Part shown: positions 1-10,433 of the stretch, in pieces
Layout: each line of letters starts with the position of its first letter
How positions within the stretch are numbered: position 1 is the first letter of the stretch
Assembly: GCA_947650285.1 (NCBI GenBank)
Contig: CANTFL010001448.1
Span: 1 to 64,000, forward strand
DNA length: 64,000 bases
DNA from: Hyaloperonospora brassicae
Taxonomy: Eukaryota > Oomycota > Peronosporomycetes > Peronosporales > Peronosporaceae
Reading direction: 5' to 3'
The notes under the pieces: generated by a model
The model's database searches: none
What the model was told of the DNA's origin: nothing
Seen by the model: the letters and a program-made list of their open reading frames with translations, nothing else
Made by a program: the position numbers and the translations under genes

Positions 1-301
1 GTAAAAGTAGAACTGTTATATTAATAAATTAAGTCTTTAAACTACTGTCTCTTCGTTTGACTTAATTCAATTATACTAATATAACTGCATGTATGGTGAC
101 GTCTCGTCACCACTCATTGCGCGCGTCTTGCGGCGATTGGTGGGTTGATATCATCACGATATCAACCAATGAACAGACCCTTTGGTCGACCCTTTAATAT
201 CACCACTTTGGTGATATTGTTTTAAAGAATATCCATCTTTATATTCTTTATTGTCACTTTCCTTAAAGTGACAATTTCATGTAACGGGCTGCCCCGTTAC
301 A
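1..301 (-). repeat. Truncated Ty3/gypsy LTR at the window edge
   Basis: This stretch aligns by eye with the LTRs at 28367-28756 and 35956-36344, entering at about LTR position 90 and ending at the same CCCCGTTACA terminus. It keeps the same chain of hairpins, for example TTGATATC/GATATCAA and AATATCACC/GGTGATATT. The strand given follows the pol orientation of the full element. It may be the 5' LTR of an element lying left of the window or a solo LTR; the sequence after 301 does not resemble the polypurine tract seen at 28757. Confidence 0.85.
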
Positions 302-390
302 TTTCTCACTACTTATCAAAACAACTCGAGTCCAAACACTTCAAGAAACGGGTTTTCCGGATGCCATTTTGAGTCCACGGATACCGTTAC

Positions 391-859
391 TGTAACGGGG
401 TGAGCGCGTTACATAAAAATTCGTACGAAAGTACCAATTTTGAATATTATCATTTGATAATATTTAATCAACATCACCCGAGGAAAGCAATATCGTCGGA
501 ATATTACCTCTAAGGGTAATATCCGTGGAGGGATCCACTTCTTAATTGATGTACCGTGTACATCAACCAATCTAACAACCAATCGCTGCTGGACGCGCGC
601 AATGGGTGGTGGACAGAAGACCCACATAGGAGACAGTAGTTTAATATAGTTATATTAAGACGAAAGATGATTTACCAAGAAATATAACTATATTAAATAA
701 CACTTCTACTTTTCCCTCAAGACAAATCTTTCGGGTTCTGTATTGTCTTGGTCGCGCTTCCTCACGCCACGTGTACGTGACGTCGGGCGTACGCACCCTT
801 GTATTGTTATCAATACAAGGCCTTGCTCAGTTATCTGAGCAAGGGCGTGCCCCGTTACA
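391..859 (+). repeat. Divergent solo LTR of the same family, inverted
   Basis: It starts TGTAACGGGG and ends CCCCGTTACA, and reads as the reverse complement of the 1-301 type, including the shared ATTGCGCGCGTC core. It is longer (469 bp) and diverged in sequence. It still consists largely of hairpins: AATATTATCA/TGATAATATT at 443-464, ATATTACC/GGTAATAT at 501-522, TTGATGTAC/GTACATCAA at 546-566, a 16-bp stem at 641-656/681-696, and two back-to-back 10-bp stems with the same TTAT loop at 797-820 and 821-844. No internal coding region or clear 5-bp target duplication is visible, so a solo LTR is the simplest reading. Confidence 0.75.
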
Positions 860-1444
860 GTCCCGACACCGCATCCGGTGAAACGCAAACCCATTACAGC
901 ATCAACTGGGTCAACAGCCCCCCAAAATAAAAACTAACAGACGTTTCGTCAATGGCCAACCGTCGCATTGACAGCGTCGATCTGAGATAAAACGATTTGT
1001 GCGCGGTGACATTCGTCTTCACCAACGAGCTCGCAAAACACGTCGGCGCACGAGCGCTTGTTTCTTGCAGGATGAATCTGGTCATAAATGCCAACTTGGG
1101 ATTGTACGGCGCTGCTGCGTTGTCAAAGATCGACCGCAGCGACTCCGAGCACCTGATCAGGTCATAGACAAATTTCACACCCACAAAAAGGCAGCAAATT
1201 ATCATCCAGAGGTTGGATTCAACCAAACACAGGTGCTCCAATGTGTACGTGTGACCTGCTCACCTAGTCGAGTCGCGTTAATTGTACATCATAACGCTCG
1301 TGCGACATCCATTGAAAATCTACCGAGTAGCTTCAAATGGCTGCTAAAGAGAAGTGACAGCTGCTGCGTTGTTGTTCGTGCACAAACGCCGCTCTGCTCA
1401 GAAACGAGACTGTTTCTTGCGGTCGTGCAGGCAGTGTACTCTAA
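860..1444. other. No identifiable gene
   Basis: Open frames exist on both strands (for example 999-1448 plus, 894-1241 minus), but I recognise no domain or motif in them and the two overlap each other. Nothing else is supported here. Confidence 0.5.
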
Positions 1445-1617
1445 TTAATAGAGGAACGTGTACAGACCCATAACGAGACAGATGGCGGTTACGACAATGA
1501 GCAGAGCAACGCGCAGGCCACATGACGCACCTATTTGCATCTCGCCGCGGGAGCTCACGCAGTCGCACGGCTGAATTGCTGCTCGTATCATAGGCGTTGT
1601 TGACGTTGTTCTGGACG
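1445..1617 (-). pseudogene. Syntaxin-like C-terminal exon fragment with a frameshift
   Basis: On the minus strand an exon appears to open after an AG acceptor at 1618-1619. It encodes VQNNVNNAYDTSS followed by a short basic stretch, which resembles the end of a Qa/t-SNARE motif. In another frame it ends in a hydrophobic segment, LRVALLIVVTAICLVMGLY, directly before TAA (stop at 1445-1447), as in tail-anchored syntaxins. SNARE part and membrane anchor are in different frames, so one indel separates them. No upstream exons were found between here and the inverted repeat at 1901. Family assignment rests on the pattern only, and another tail-anchored protein is possible. Confidence 0.35.
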
Positions 1618-1900
1618 CTGTTAAAAATTGTGGAAATGGTAGTACTAGGGGTACTTATAGGGGGGGGGTGCCGGACAATCAGAGCGGAAGTCATACTCGA
1701 GACTGTGTGCTGCCACAAAAGAGGCCTGTATTTCGGAGGGGTGTGTACAAAGCAAAGAGTATGTATATGGCATTTTCTATGTATAAGTGTGCAGTACCTA
1801 TTTAGGTAAATTACGGTATTCAATGAGGGGCCTCTATTTCGGGGTAGGGGTTGTACGTATCAAAAGGTGGGTGTGTACCTATAAACCTAAAAAATGCCCC

Positions 1901-2253
1901 ACGTCCTAGTATACTCAAGATAATGTGACACACAAAAATCACACGTCCTTAATCATTTTCGTTTTCTCTTTTACGACCGTGACCAAACCCCGCCCTGTTT
2001 GGGAAGCCGCGGAGAGGGTTCTGCCGCGGGCGTGCTGCGCTTGCAGACACCAGTTGCAGGCGCAGACGCGAGATATGAGGACGTGCACGCGTCTTCGTAT
2101 CGTCGGTCGCGGCCGTAAACACAGTCAGTCGGTGCTTATGTTGTTGATATTAATGTTATTGCTTCTGATATTGTTGTTTCAGTTGCGATTGTTGATGTTG
2201 TTGCTGCTACTGTTGTTGCTGCTGCGGTTGTTGTTTTAGGTGCTGCGGTTGCT
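1901..2253 (+). repeat. Left arm of 353-bp inverted repeat
   Basis: It pairs with 10434-10786 at ~98% identity with no length difference. The inner part is rich in GTTGTTGCTGCTG triplet runs. An open frame inside both arms (1925-2239 plus; 10448-10762 minus) gives near-identical peptides, but their low-complexity poly-Leu ends come from the triplet repeat and there is no evidence of coding. Confidence 0.85.
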
Positions 2254-3450
2254 ACTTATGTTGTTTCAGCATCTAGTGTTGATGCGGCTACTGCTGTAAC
2301 TGCTGCTGTTTGTGTAGGTGCTGCGGTTGAGTCGATTGAAGTGTTTTTGCATCATAATTCTCGACATGAGAGGCCTTTCTCAAGATTAGCGTGGTGTGCA
2401 CAGGATGCAGCGGCAGTGAGCATAAATATTTTGCTGCTTGGATACAGGGATCGTACGTCAAATTTGAAGCCAGCATATTCTGACTCGCGTAATCTTGCTG
2501 GTAGCATCGGCGCCTTGCAGCTGTAACTCTTGTCGGGTCAACAACAAATTCGTGACGATTTTTGCATGGGCGGCGACAGTGACGTAAATGATGAATGAGC
2601 ACTGTGCTGAGTCAAAGTACTGTCTGCAGGTATAACCGATACATTCCTACTGCCATGCTGCCAATTTGTGTGTTGGTGATTTTGCAGTTGGTCCTTACGA
2701 ACATCCTGTTTGCTTTCATCTTAAATTCTGGCCTAATAACCGAACTTTTTGTGACCATCAGATTTACAGAAGCTGCAGCGATTTTGTTTCGTTGTCAATA
2801 TCTTTCCGGCCACCTCCTTCGCGATCTGCAATCGTTTAGGAGCATTCTTGCGTTTTGTGAGAGGCGGGAGTACGGGTAGGAAGACGGCAATGGCCTTAGA
2901 GAGTAAAGTTCTTCTTTGAAAACCAGTGTGGATCGATAGCAGCAGCGTTGACTTGCCCTTGTACTTCGATAGAAGCACGGTAGGAACTGGCTATTTAGTA
3001 TCTTACCTTTGAGCATAATAGGCAAAAATGTATATTTAACTTACTTTCTGCCTCGCTTGCTGCCAACGTCTATTTCACTTGCTGCTGTCGAGCCTCTCCC
3101 GTAGTGTTGGCTACACCAGCAATGGAAAGCGACGTCGAAGAAAACCTTCCGTGCAGTTTCTTTAATAAATGGGGCTTCTCGAGTAATAGCGACATAACCC
3201 AAGCTGTCATCGGATTCAATCGAAGATACCCGTTCGTCCCGCGTTATCAAGAGTGATAGACGACGTTACATAGCCGAGTGCACACGATATGACTGTCTAA
3301 TTGTTTTACAATTTGCGCTCTCGCACAGGCTCGGCCCACCGACGCGTTTTTCACCACACTCTTGCCAGGTCTTCGAATCTGTGAAAGAGTCTCAACGGTG
3401 AGCGACGGCTAAACAAATTGCTTCGAATCCTGCAATCAGAAAAATAAACA
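2254..3450. other. Internal MULE region without a clear gene
   Basis: No complete gene is visible. On the minus strand near 2733-2800 a peptide ends NRCSFCKSDGHKKFGY, a CxxCx4H pattern like a zinc knuckle lacking its last cysteine, after a basic stretch. It could be another transposase tail fragment; the support is weak. Confidence 0.4.
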
Positions 3451-4880
3451 TGACTTTCGGCCAGAATGTGACTCATTTGATAGTTCGAGAGAAGATGATA
3501 AACGAAGGAGTTTTTGCAAGTTTCATGGACTGCGTTGACGCACTCGACGGATTAAAGGTGGAATTAGTTGCAAGCGACACTGATCGATACGGTCCACTTC
3601 CATCTTACGTCGCAGAATTAAAGAATTGAAGTAACAAGGTTGAGCTTGATATCGTGAAAAAATGGATTTTAGCGATCAAGTATCATTTTTAAGAAGGTAT
3701 TCAAGCATTCGGGAAATATCTCGAGTAAGGAATATCTGTGGATGGTACGTTTAAAAGACTTTGATCGGTAAAATTATTCTTGTTGCGTGCTTTCGAAATG
3801 GAATAACGAAGTCCAAATAATTGGAGTTGGAGTTGGAATGGTAATGATGGAGAATGAGGATAACTGGAGCTGGTTTCTAAGATTCATACTATCCTACATC
3901 AATCATTCTCCGTTATTTGTGATATCAGATAGGGACCAGGGACTTATGAAAGCTTTGCGGACGACGACACCAGTTATTTCACGCTTTTTTGCTCGATGTA
4001 CCAAACGGAAAATTTCAACAAGAAGTACAAGTCCAAAGTGCTCAAAATTTTGGCGTGGAATCTGACCCGCTCTCAAACGAAGCTTGAATACGAGCAGATG
4101 GCAGCTAAAATTGCTTGGTTAGATGCAAGTGCGCTTTCGTGGCTTCAAGATGTGGGGCGTGAAAAATGGTCGGTTGCATTTTGCCATGTCCAAGGTCTAA
4201 CAAGTTGACATCGAATAACGTGGAATCAGTCAATAGCGTGTTGAAAGAAATCCGCTGTCTTCCCATAATAGACTGTTTACCGGAGATTATGCGCTACGTA
4301 GCTTGCAAGTGGGCTGAAAATGCGCAGAAAGTAAGACGGTGGGGAGTACTGAATTCACATGTATCGTGCAAAGTGGACAAATTGATCGATTTAGATTATC
4401 TGGGTGGTTTTGATGAATGTTCTTAACCACGTTTTATCGTCGCAATTCGAACAGGAGTGGGAAATCTCACGGTTGAGCTTTCAGTTCAAATTTTAGATAA
4501 AGTTGTACGATGCTCGTGCGGTTACTTTGAAGACGTTGGATCACCTTGCGTTCATGTAGTATTTGCACTAAATCACTCTTGTAAGATGGCATCTATGATC
4601 GAATATTTACACGACTCATGCAAATCATCGACATTTATAGATGCTCATTCTAATAAAGCTATAGCTAATATACGGCCGATCAGGTTAAGGGTTTCTTAAC
4701 AAGAGGTGTGTGCAATGCTCCATCGATAAAAAAGCGAGGGCGTTCAAAGAAGACGAGATTTCCTTTGCAACAAGCGGCAGAGGAAATCGACAAGCGTCGA
4801 ACCAGAAAATGTGGCATGTGCAGCCAATTTGGCCGTACCTGCAGAACTTGTACGACAAATTGGGCAATATTCATTATCTT
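3451..4880 (+). pseudogene. MULE (Mutator-like) transposase remnant
   Basis: The coding stretch begins near an ATG at 3451 (MTFGQNVTHL) and continues through several frames. A GISVDGTFKR-like catalytic segment lies near 3740. It is followed by NNEVQ-like and FVISDRDQGLMKAL segments (~3800-3960), then NFNKKYKSKVLK and SALSWLQDVGREKWSVAF (~4005-4170), TSNNVESVNSVLKEIRCLPI (~4210-4270) and a SWIM-type zinc finger CSCGYFEDVGSPCVHV (~4513-4560). The end (~4810-4850) has a basic, cysteine-rich tail CGMCSQFGRTCRTC. This order is characteristic of MULE transposases. At least five frameshifts or stops break it, so it cannot make an active enzyme. Confidence 0.85.
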
Positions 4881-5308
4881 AGTGTCTTAACTGCATGACG
4901 TATAAAGATCAGAAGTTTTAGTCCCATATATGCTTTTCTTCGCTTTATATATAACAATTCCATTTTGAGTGCACACTATTTGATGGAATATCTTACTGTG
5001 GCGTAAAACTTTGTCAATATTCTGGTGATTATACAACATGACCAAACCAAATATATTCCATGTCTTGTTACAACCTATTGAACTCTCCACGTGCAACTTG
5101 TTGTAATTTGAAGTAATTTTTGATAAACAACGTTGAATTTCTTTATCAGCACTGGCATTTCTCCATCAGTATGATATGTCTACGTCAGCGATGATACAGC
5201 CATATATCCGGTTTTTGTATTGCGTCATATTAGCACCTTTGTAATGTACCAAGATATGAGCATACAGCAACTTCAGACGGCACCATCAATTTTAAACCCG
5301 AGTAAATG
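4881..5308. other. MULE right interior, no gene
   Basis: AT-rich, with no coding signal recognised. It lies between the transposase remnant and the copia insertion; its continuation is 10137-10433 on the far side of the copia element. Confidence 0.5.
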
Positions 5309-5313
5309 ATATT

Positions 5314-5739
5314 TGTTGTTGAAGATGCGCCTCGGCCAGAAATCGCTGCACTAATGGTACGGTCTGGTTAGTTATGTGTGCGCCTATCCCATGAGTAATA
5401 CCACTAGCGTGGATTACTCATGAGTGACTGTCTAATGAGTCATATGTACAGAGTAGATTACTCATGTGCGGCTATCCCATGAGTAATGCATAGAGTAGAT
5501 TACTCATGGGCCCACATGAGTAATACCAGTAGTGTGGATTACTCATGTGCGACTATCTGATGAGTAACGTGTATGGAGTAGATTACTCATGCGCGACTAC
5601 ACGATTAGTAATGCGCGATATAGCGATTAGAAACGTGTAGTTGAAGAATCCAGTAGGCTTAGAGTAGCAACAAAAGGCTGTGAACTAAGGACCTGAATAT
5701 ATTCACTTTGCATTTTACCAGCTTTGACCAACTCCTTTA
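5314..5739 (+). repeat. Copia 5' LTR
   Basis: It starts TGTTGTTGAAG and ends ACTCCTTTA, immediately before the primer-binding site. The downstream copy is 9706-10131 and has the same length. The LTR ends in TA rather than the usual CA, but equal lengths and the target duplication fix the border. Confidence 0.9.
5391..5590. promoter_or_regulatory. Cluster of ATGAGTAAT/ATTACTCAT elements in the copia LTR
   Basis: Within 200 bp there are five ATTACTCAT, three ATGAGTAAT, one ATGAGTAAC and one perfect ATGAGTCAT (5437-5445 region). The last is the palindromic GCN4/AP-1 bZIP core; the others match one half-site with an altered second half. Most are arranged as inverted pairs 12-13 bp apart, so they also form 9-10 bp hairpins. 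The 3' LTR keeps the array but has ATGATTCAT in place of the perfect site. A role as enhancer or bZIP binding sites is inferred. Confidence 0.6.
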
Positions 5740-5755
5740 GGTTATGAGCCCAAGC
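5740..5755 (+). other. Primer-binding site matching the tRNA-iMet anticodon arm
   Basis: GGTTATGAGCCCAAGC directly abuts the 5' LTR. It is complementary to the anticodon stem-loop of initiator tRNA-Met (GGGCTCATAACC), the half-tRNA primer used by Drosophila copia, rather than to the tRNA 3' end. The first gag ATG (5744) lies inside it. Confidence 0.75.
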
Positions 5756-6987
5756 CCTGCAGACTCTGCCCAAGACCTCGACCACCCTTTCTCCGTGAAC
5801 GCCATGCCGATCAACACCGCCCGCATCAACAAGTTCGCCGGAACAGACTTCCATACGTGGAAGTTCGTGATGCAGATGGTGCTGGAGAAGCGTGATCTGT
5901 GGGATGTCGTGAGTGGGGAGGTGAAGCTTAGGCACTGCGTGTCGACATTGGACCAAGCAACGTTCAAGAGGAAGTTGCGCAAGGCACTGGCGATCATCTG
6001 CCTCGCAATAGAGGACTCGCAGTTGCCACTGGTGCGTTTGGCTGAGAATGCGCATGATGCATGGTCGCGTCTGGAGGGACACTACAAGAATACGAGCTTG
6101 GCTAATGAGCTCTTTTTCATTGCCGTTTCTTCACGACAATAATGGGATAAGGTGATGAAGTGCTAGAGCACATCAACAAGGTCAAGACCCTGGCGGAGCA
6201 ACTCGACGCGGTTGGTGCTCCGGTCAGCGAAGTCGACTTGGTCATCACTCTTTTGGCCAGTCTCATCGAGTCCTATCAGTTCCTGATAACGGCGCTGGAG
6301 TCAAGATCCGACTCGTTGACATGGGAACTAGTGACGTCTCGGCTAATGCATGAAGACCTGAAGCGCAAGGAGCAAGGTGGCAAAGTCGATGGATCGGTGC
6401 ATGGGCAAGCTCAAGCGTTCATATCAAGAGACAACAAGCGAAATGGACGACCAGGTAAGAAGACTGGTGCGTGCCACAAGTGTGGTTATCAAGGACATTG
6501 GATCGCGGAGTGCCCCTCGCGGATCCAAGAAGACGCGGAACGACATCGATTCCAGCGTGCGAACGTGGCGCAAGATGAAGATCTTGGTGACTATCTGTTT
6601 TCGGTTGGTGGTGAAGTCGCCAAGTTGAGTGACGTGTGGCTGATCGACTCGGGTGCGACGCAGCACATGACGAGCTCCAAGAAGTTCATGAAGAACTACA
6701 AGGTCTTCAATCCGGTCGATGCGCACTTGGCAGACGATTGTGTCGCTCAAGCGATCAGAAAAGGCGACATCGTGATGTCAATGAAGACGCCACGTGGTAC
6801 CAAGAGAGGTGTGCTCACGGACGTGTGGCATATCCCGATGTTATCGCTTAATCTGTTTTCCGTGGGTAGATTCACCAGGGTGTCGGACCAGTCACCTTCA
6901 AAACCAATGGATGCTTCGCGGAGACGAAAGGTGTCAAGTGGAAGCTCGGTGCTCGCGAGGGCAAAGGGCTTTTCAAACTCTGCATGA
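5744..6987 (+). pseudogene. Copia gag and protease region
   Basis: It starts at the ATG in the primer-binding site (MSPSPADSAQ). A UBN2-type gag domain follows (KFAGTDFHTWKFVMQMVLEK), with a stop at 6140-6142; reading resumes at ~6160 after lost sequence. A CCHC zinc knuckle (CHKCGYQGHWIAEC, ~6473) and the protease motif LIDSGATQHM (~6641) follow, then FSVG(R)-type sequence before a frameshift near 6870 and a stop at 6985-6987. Nucleocapsid binding and polyprotein cleavage are the family roles; this copy cannot make the polyprotein without repair of several breaks. Confidence 0.9.
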
Positions 6988-7049
6988 CGCCAGAAGCGTC
7001 TAACGAGTCAAACGTGTCAAGTTCAAATGATTGTAAAAGGGGTACCGGG

Positions 7050-7990
7050 TAGTATCTCTGGCATCTTCGGCTTGGTCACATCGGCCACGGAGGACTTGAC
7101 GCCATCGTCAAGAAAGGTTATGGAACCGGCATTGACTTGGTCTCGGTGAACAAATGGGAGACGTGCAGCGGGTGTGCACTCGGCAAGCAAACACGAGTGA
7201 GCTATATGTCAAAGTCTCCTGAACAAGAAAAGGAGTTGCTGGAGGTCATTCACAGCGATGTGTGTGGACCCATGCAAACCCGTACCTACAGTGGCAAACG
7301 TTATTTTGTGACATTTACCGACGAATACTCACACTACTCTATGGTATTTCTGCTCAAGAACAAGTCTGAAGTGGCGACCAAATTTGCAGAATTCGTCGTG
7401 TGGGCGAAAACTCAGACTGGCAAGCGCGTGGGGCTTCTTCGTTGTGACAATGGTGGCGAATACACCTCCGGTGCGATGTCCAAGATGTGTGTGGACCGTG
7501 GCATTGTGCAGAAATTTACGCCCCCGTACACTCCTCAACTGAACGGTGTTGCCGAAAGGATGAATCGGACATTGGTGGAAACCGCCTGCTGCATGATGGC
7601 ACATGCTGGGCTAGCGAAATCGTAATGGGGAGAAGCAGTCATGACTGCCAACTTCTTGCGCAATCGCTGCCCAACCCGTGCTACACGTCATGACAAGTCA
7701 CCACATGAAGCTTGGACTGGAAACTAACCTTTGCTGGCAAATTTGAAGGTGTTCGGGTGTCATGCGTATGTGCATGTTCCAAAGGAAAAACGGTCAAAGC
7801 TCGACGCTCGATCAATACACTGTCGGTTTATGGGATATGCAGATCACGAAAAAGCATATCGATTCGAAGAGATCTAGAGTGGTCGTGTGCTGGTCAGCCG
7901 CGACGCACAGTTTATGGAAGACGTCTTCGACAGTGGAAGACGCGACAAAGTTCAAGCCGAAGCAGTTCTAGAAGATAAAGAAGGTTCAAC
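7050..7990 (+). pseudogene. Copia GAG-pre-integrase and integrase region
   Basis: It opens with HLRLGHIGHGGLDAIVKKGY and CSGCALGKQTR (zinc-binding pre-integrase), then the integrase core. The catalytic triad is visible: D in EVIHSDVCGPM (~7250), D in LLRCDNGGEY (~7440) and E in LNGVAERMNRTL (~7555). A stop at 7623-7625 and later frameshifts break the C-terminal part, which still shows SRVVVCWSA-like sequence near 7870. Confidence 0.9.
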
Positions 7991-8179
7991 GGATGGAGAC
8001 TCATCGTGTTTCAACAAAGAAGAAGAAGAAAACGTGCAGGCTGATGACGTCGAACCTGGAAGCAAGCGACATCAACGCACACGATCACTGGAAGAAACGG
8101 TCGATATTATAAGGGCAAAACGACTAAGTCGGGATCAAGGTTTGGTCGAAACATCTGCGGTGGCTCAAGAACGTTCTGA

Positions 8180-9658
8180 CTTTGAGGCTGTCTACGACAT
8201 GGATTCAGTGGGAGAATTGCCAACGACGTTCAAATCGGCGATGGAATCCAGTGATGCAGTCAAGTGGAAAGAAGCGTGCGACTCAGAAATGGAATTTTTT
8301 GGGAAAACCAAGACCTGGGACCTTGTACCACTACCAAAAGGCCGCAAATCAATCGGTACTCTATGGGTCTTTCGAGTCAAGGAGAATCAGGCTGGGGAAG
8401 TCGAGCGATTCAAAGCGCGCTTGGTTGCCAAAGGGTTTTTCATCAGAAGCGTGGTATTGACTACGATGAGACCATTGCGCCCGTGGCCAAGTTCACGTCA
8501 ATCAGGATTTTGTTCAGCCTGGCAGCCAAGTATATCTTGTCGGTACACCAAATGGATGTCAAGACGGCGTTTCTCAATGGACTCCTGGACGAACGGATGT
8601 AAAACCAAACCATCGACAAGTTAATTCTGGAACTGGACTTTAAGAAACGTGAAACGGATCACTGCATCTAAGTCAAGCGAGCCGATCAAGACATGATTTT
8701 CGTGACACTATACGTCGACGATTTGGTTCTCGCGAGCAACAAAGACGAGCTGCTCAAGTCAACAAAGAAGGCGCTGGGTGATCTCTTCGACATGACGGAT
8801 TTGGGAAACCTCAAGTATTTTCTCGGTATGGAAGTTGACCAAGATTTCATGGTCGGCACAATCTCGATTCGTCAGTCCAAATTCGCGAAGGACATCCTCG
8901 AGAAATTTGGCATGGAACATACTAATTCAGTTAAAACTCCTCAAGAACCCGGGCTAAAGCTGACAAGGTCCATGTGCGAAGGTGGATGCAAGCACGAAGA
9001 CACGATGGCAAATGTTCCATATCGCAATGCTGTTGGATGCCTGATGTACCTCATGGTAGGGACTCGCCCAGATCTCGCAGCTGCAGTGGGAGTGCTCAGC
9101 CAGTTTGCAGCGGACCCTTGTCCGACACATTGGCAAGCACTCAAGCGCGTGTTTAGGTACGTCCAAGGCACAAAAACCCATGGGATTTAATTTCAAGCCA
9201 CAAGCAATGACAAGCTTCAAGGCTACTCAGATGCAGACTGGGCTGGTGATGTGGAAACTCGACGAAGCACGAGTGGATACGCGTTCCTGATGAACAATGG
9301 GTGTATCAGATGGAGAAGCAAGAAACAGCGTACAGTGGTTCTATCGTCTACGGAAGCCGATTACATGGCGTTGACAGAAGCCAAACAAGAGGCAGTATGG
9401 CTCAAGGCATTTTTGTGTGAGATTGGTGATATGAAGAACGACGAAGCAGTCAAGATCGATGAAATTAACCAAGGTTTTAATGCGTTGGCCAAGAACCCCG
9501 AGTTCCATAAAAGAACGAAGCACATCGACATCCGGTATCACTTCGTGCGCGAGAAGGTTGCAGACGGCCAAGTGTTGCTCAAGCACTGCGGCACAAAGAA
9601 CATGAAAGCAGACCTCATGACGAAGCCGATCCCCGCTGCGCAGCTCGAATATCTTTGA
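8180..9658 (+). pseudogene. Copia reverse transcriptase and RNase H region
   Basis: Conserved blocks are WKEACDSEMEFF (~8265), GTLWVFRVKEN (~8357), then after frameshifts HQMDVKTAFLNGLL (~8550). The polymerase motif LYVDDLVLASN lies at ~8710, followed by DLGNLKYFLGMEV. RNase H includes RRSTSGYAFLMNNGCIRW, SSTEADYMALTEA (~9355), KHIDIRYHFVRE and MKADLMTKP (~9605). Breaks occur near 8440, 8602 and 9188. The YVDD box is intact. Confidence 0.9.
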
Positions 9659-9705
9659 GGCATGCTGGGGATCAAGACACCAGAGTCTGCCGAGTCGAGT
9701 GGAAG

Positions 9706-10131
9706 TGTTTTTGAAGATGCGCCTCGGCCAGAAATCGCTGCACTAAAGGTACGGTCTAGTTAGTTATGTGTGCGCCTATCCCATGAGTAATACCACTAGC
9801 GTGGATTACTCATGAGTGACTGTCTAATGATTCATATGTACAGAGTAGATTACTCATGTGCGGCTATCCCATGAGTAATGCATAGAGTAGATTACTCATG
9901 GGCCCACATGAGTAATACCAGTAGTGTGGATTACTCATGTGCGACTATCTGATGAGTAACGTGTATGGAGTAGATTACTCATGCGCGACTACACGATTAG
10001 TAATGCGCGATATAGCGATTAGAAACGTGTAGTTGAAGAATCCAGTAGGCTTAGAGTAGCAACAAAAGGCTGTGAACTAAGGACCTGAATATATTCACTT
10101 TGCATTTCACCAGCTTTGACCAACTCCATTA
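9706..10131 (+). repeat. Copia 3' LTR
   Basis: It starts TGTTTTTGAAG and ends ACTCCATTA, followed by target duplication ATATT at 10132-10136. It differs from the 5' LTR at about six positions. Confidence 0.9.
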
Positions 10132-10433
10132 ATATTGACATGACAGATATACATACAATGTCTAACCACAACATCAGGACAAAAATGATCTAACCACGTT
10201 GTGGTTCAGTTAACTGACAAAAAACTTTGACGAATTGGCTTACGGCATCATCGCACGTTTCCTTCCAGTAATATGCCTTCAAACGAAGAAGTCTGCAGAC
10301 ATTGAAGGTATCAATAAGAGCTAAACAGGAAGAATAGATTCATTGGGGTCTATTGACATCCCCATACGTTTTAGAGTATCCAACCTGATAAGCTGGAAAA
10401 GAAATGCGATCCCACAAGAAGAAGAACACTTAC

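Larger units (their letters stand above)
5314..10131 (+). mobile_element. Ty1/copia LTR retrotransposon, complete but non-functional
   Basis: Two 426-bp LTRs flank a 3.97-kb internal region in the copia order gag, protease, integrase, reverse transcriptase, RNase H. A perfect 5-bp target duplication, ATATT, lies at 5309-5313 and 10132-10136. The LTRs differ at about 6 of 426 positions (~98.6% identity), which implies a fairly recent insertion. The coding region nevertheless carries many stops and frameshifts. It is inserted in the right half of the MULE unit, so it is younger than that element. Confidence 0.93.

Noticed and set aside
1925..2239. Small protein encoded in both inverted-repeat arms
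   Set aside because: Similarity of the two peptides follows from DNA identity of the arms, and the C-terminal part is translated triplet repeat.
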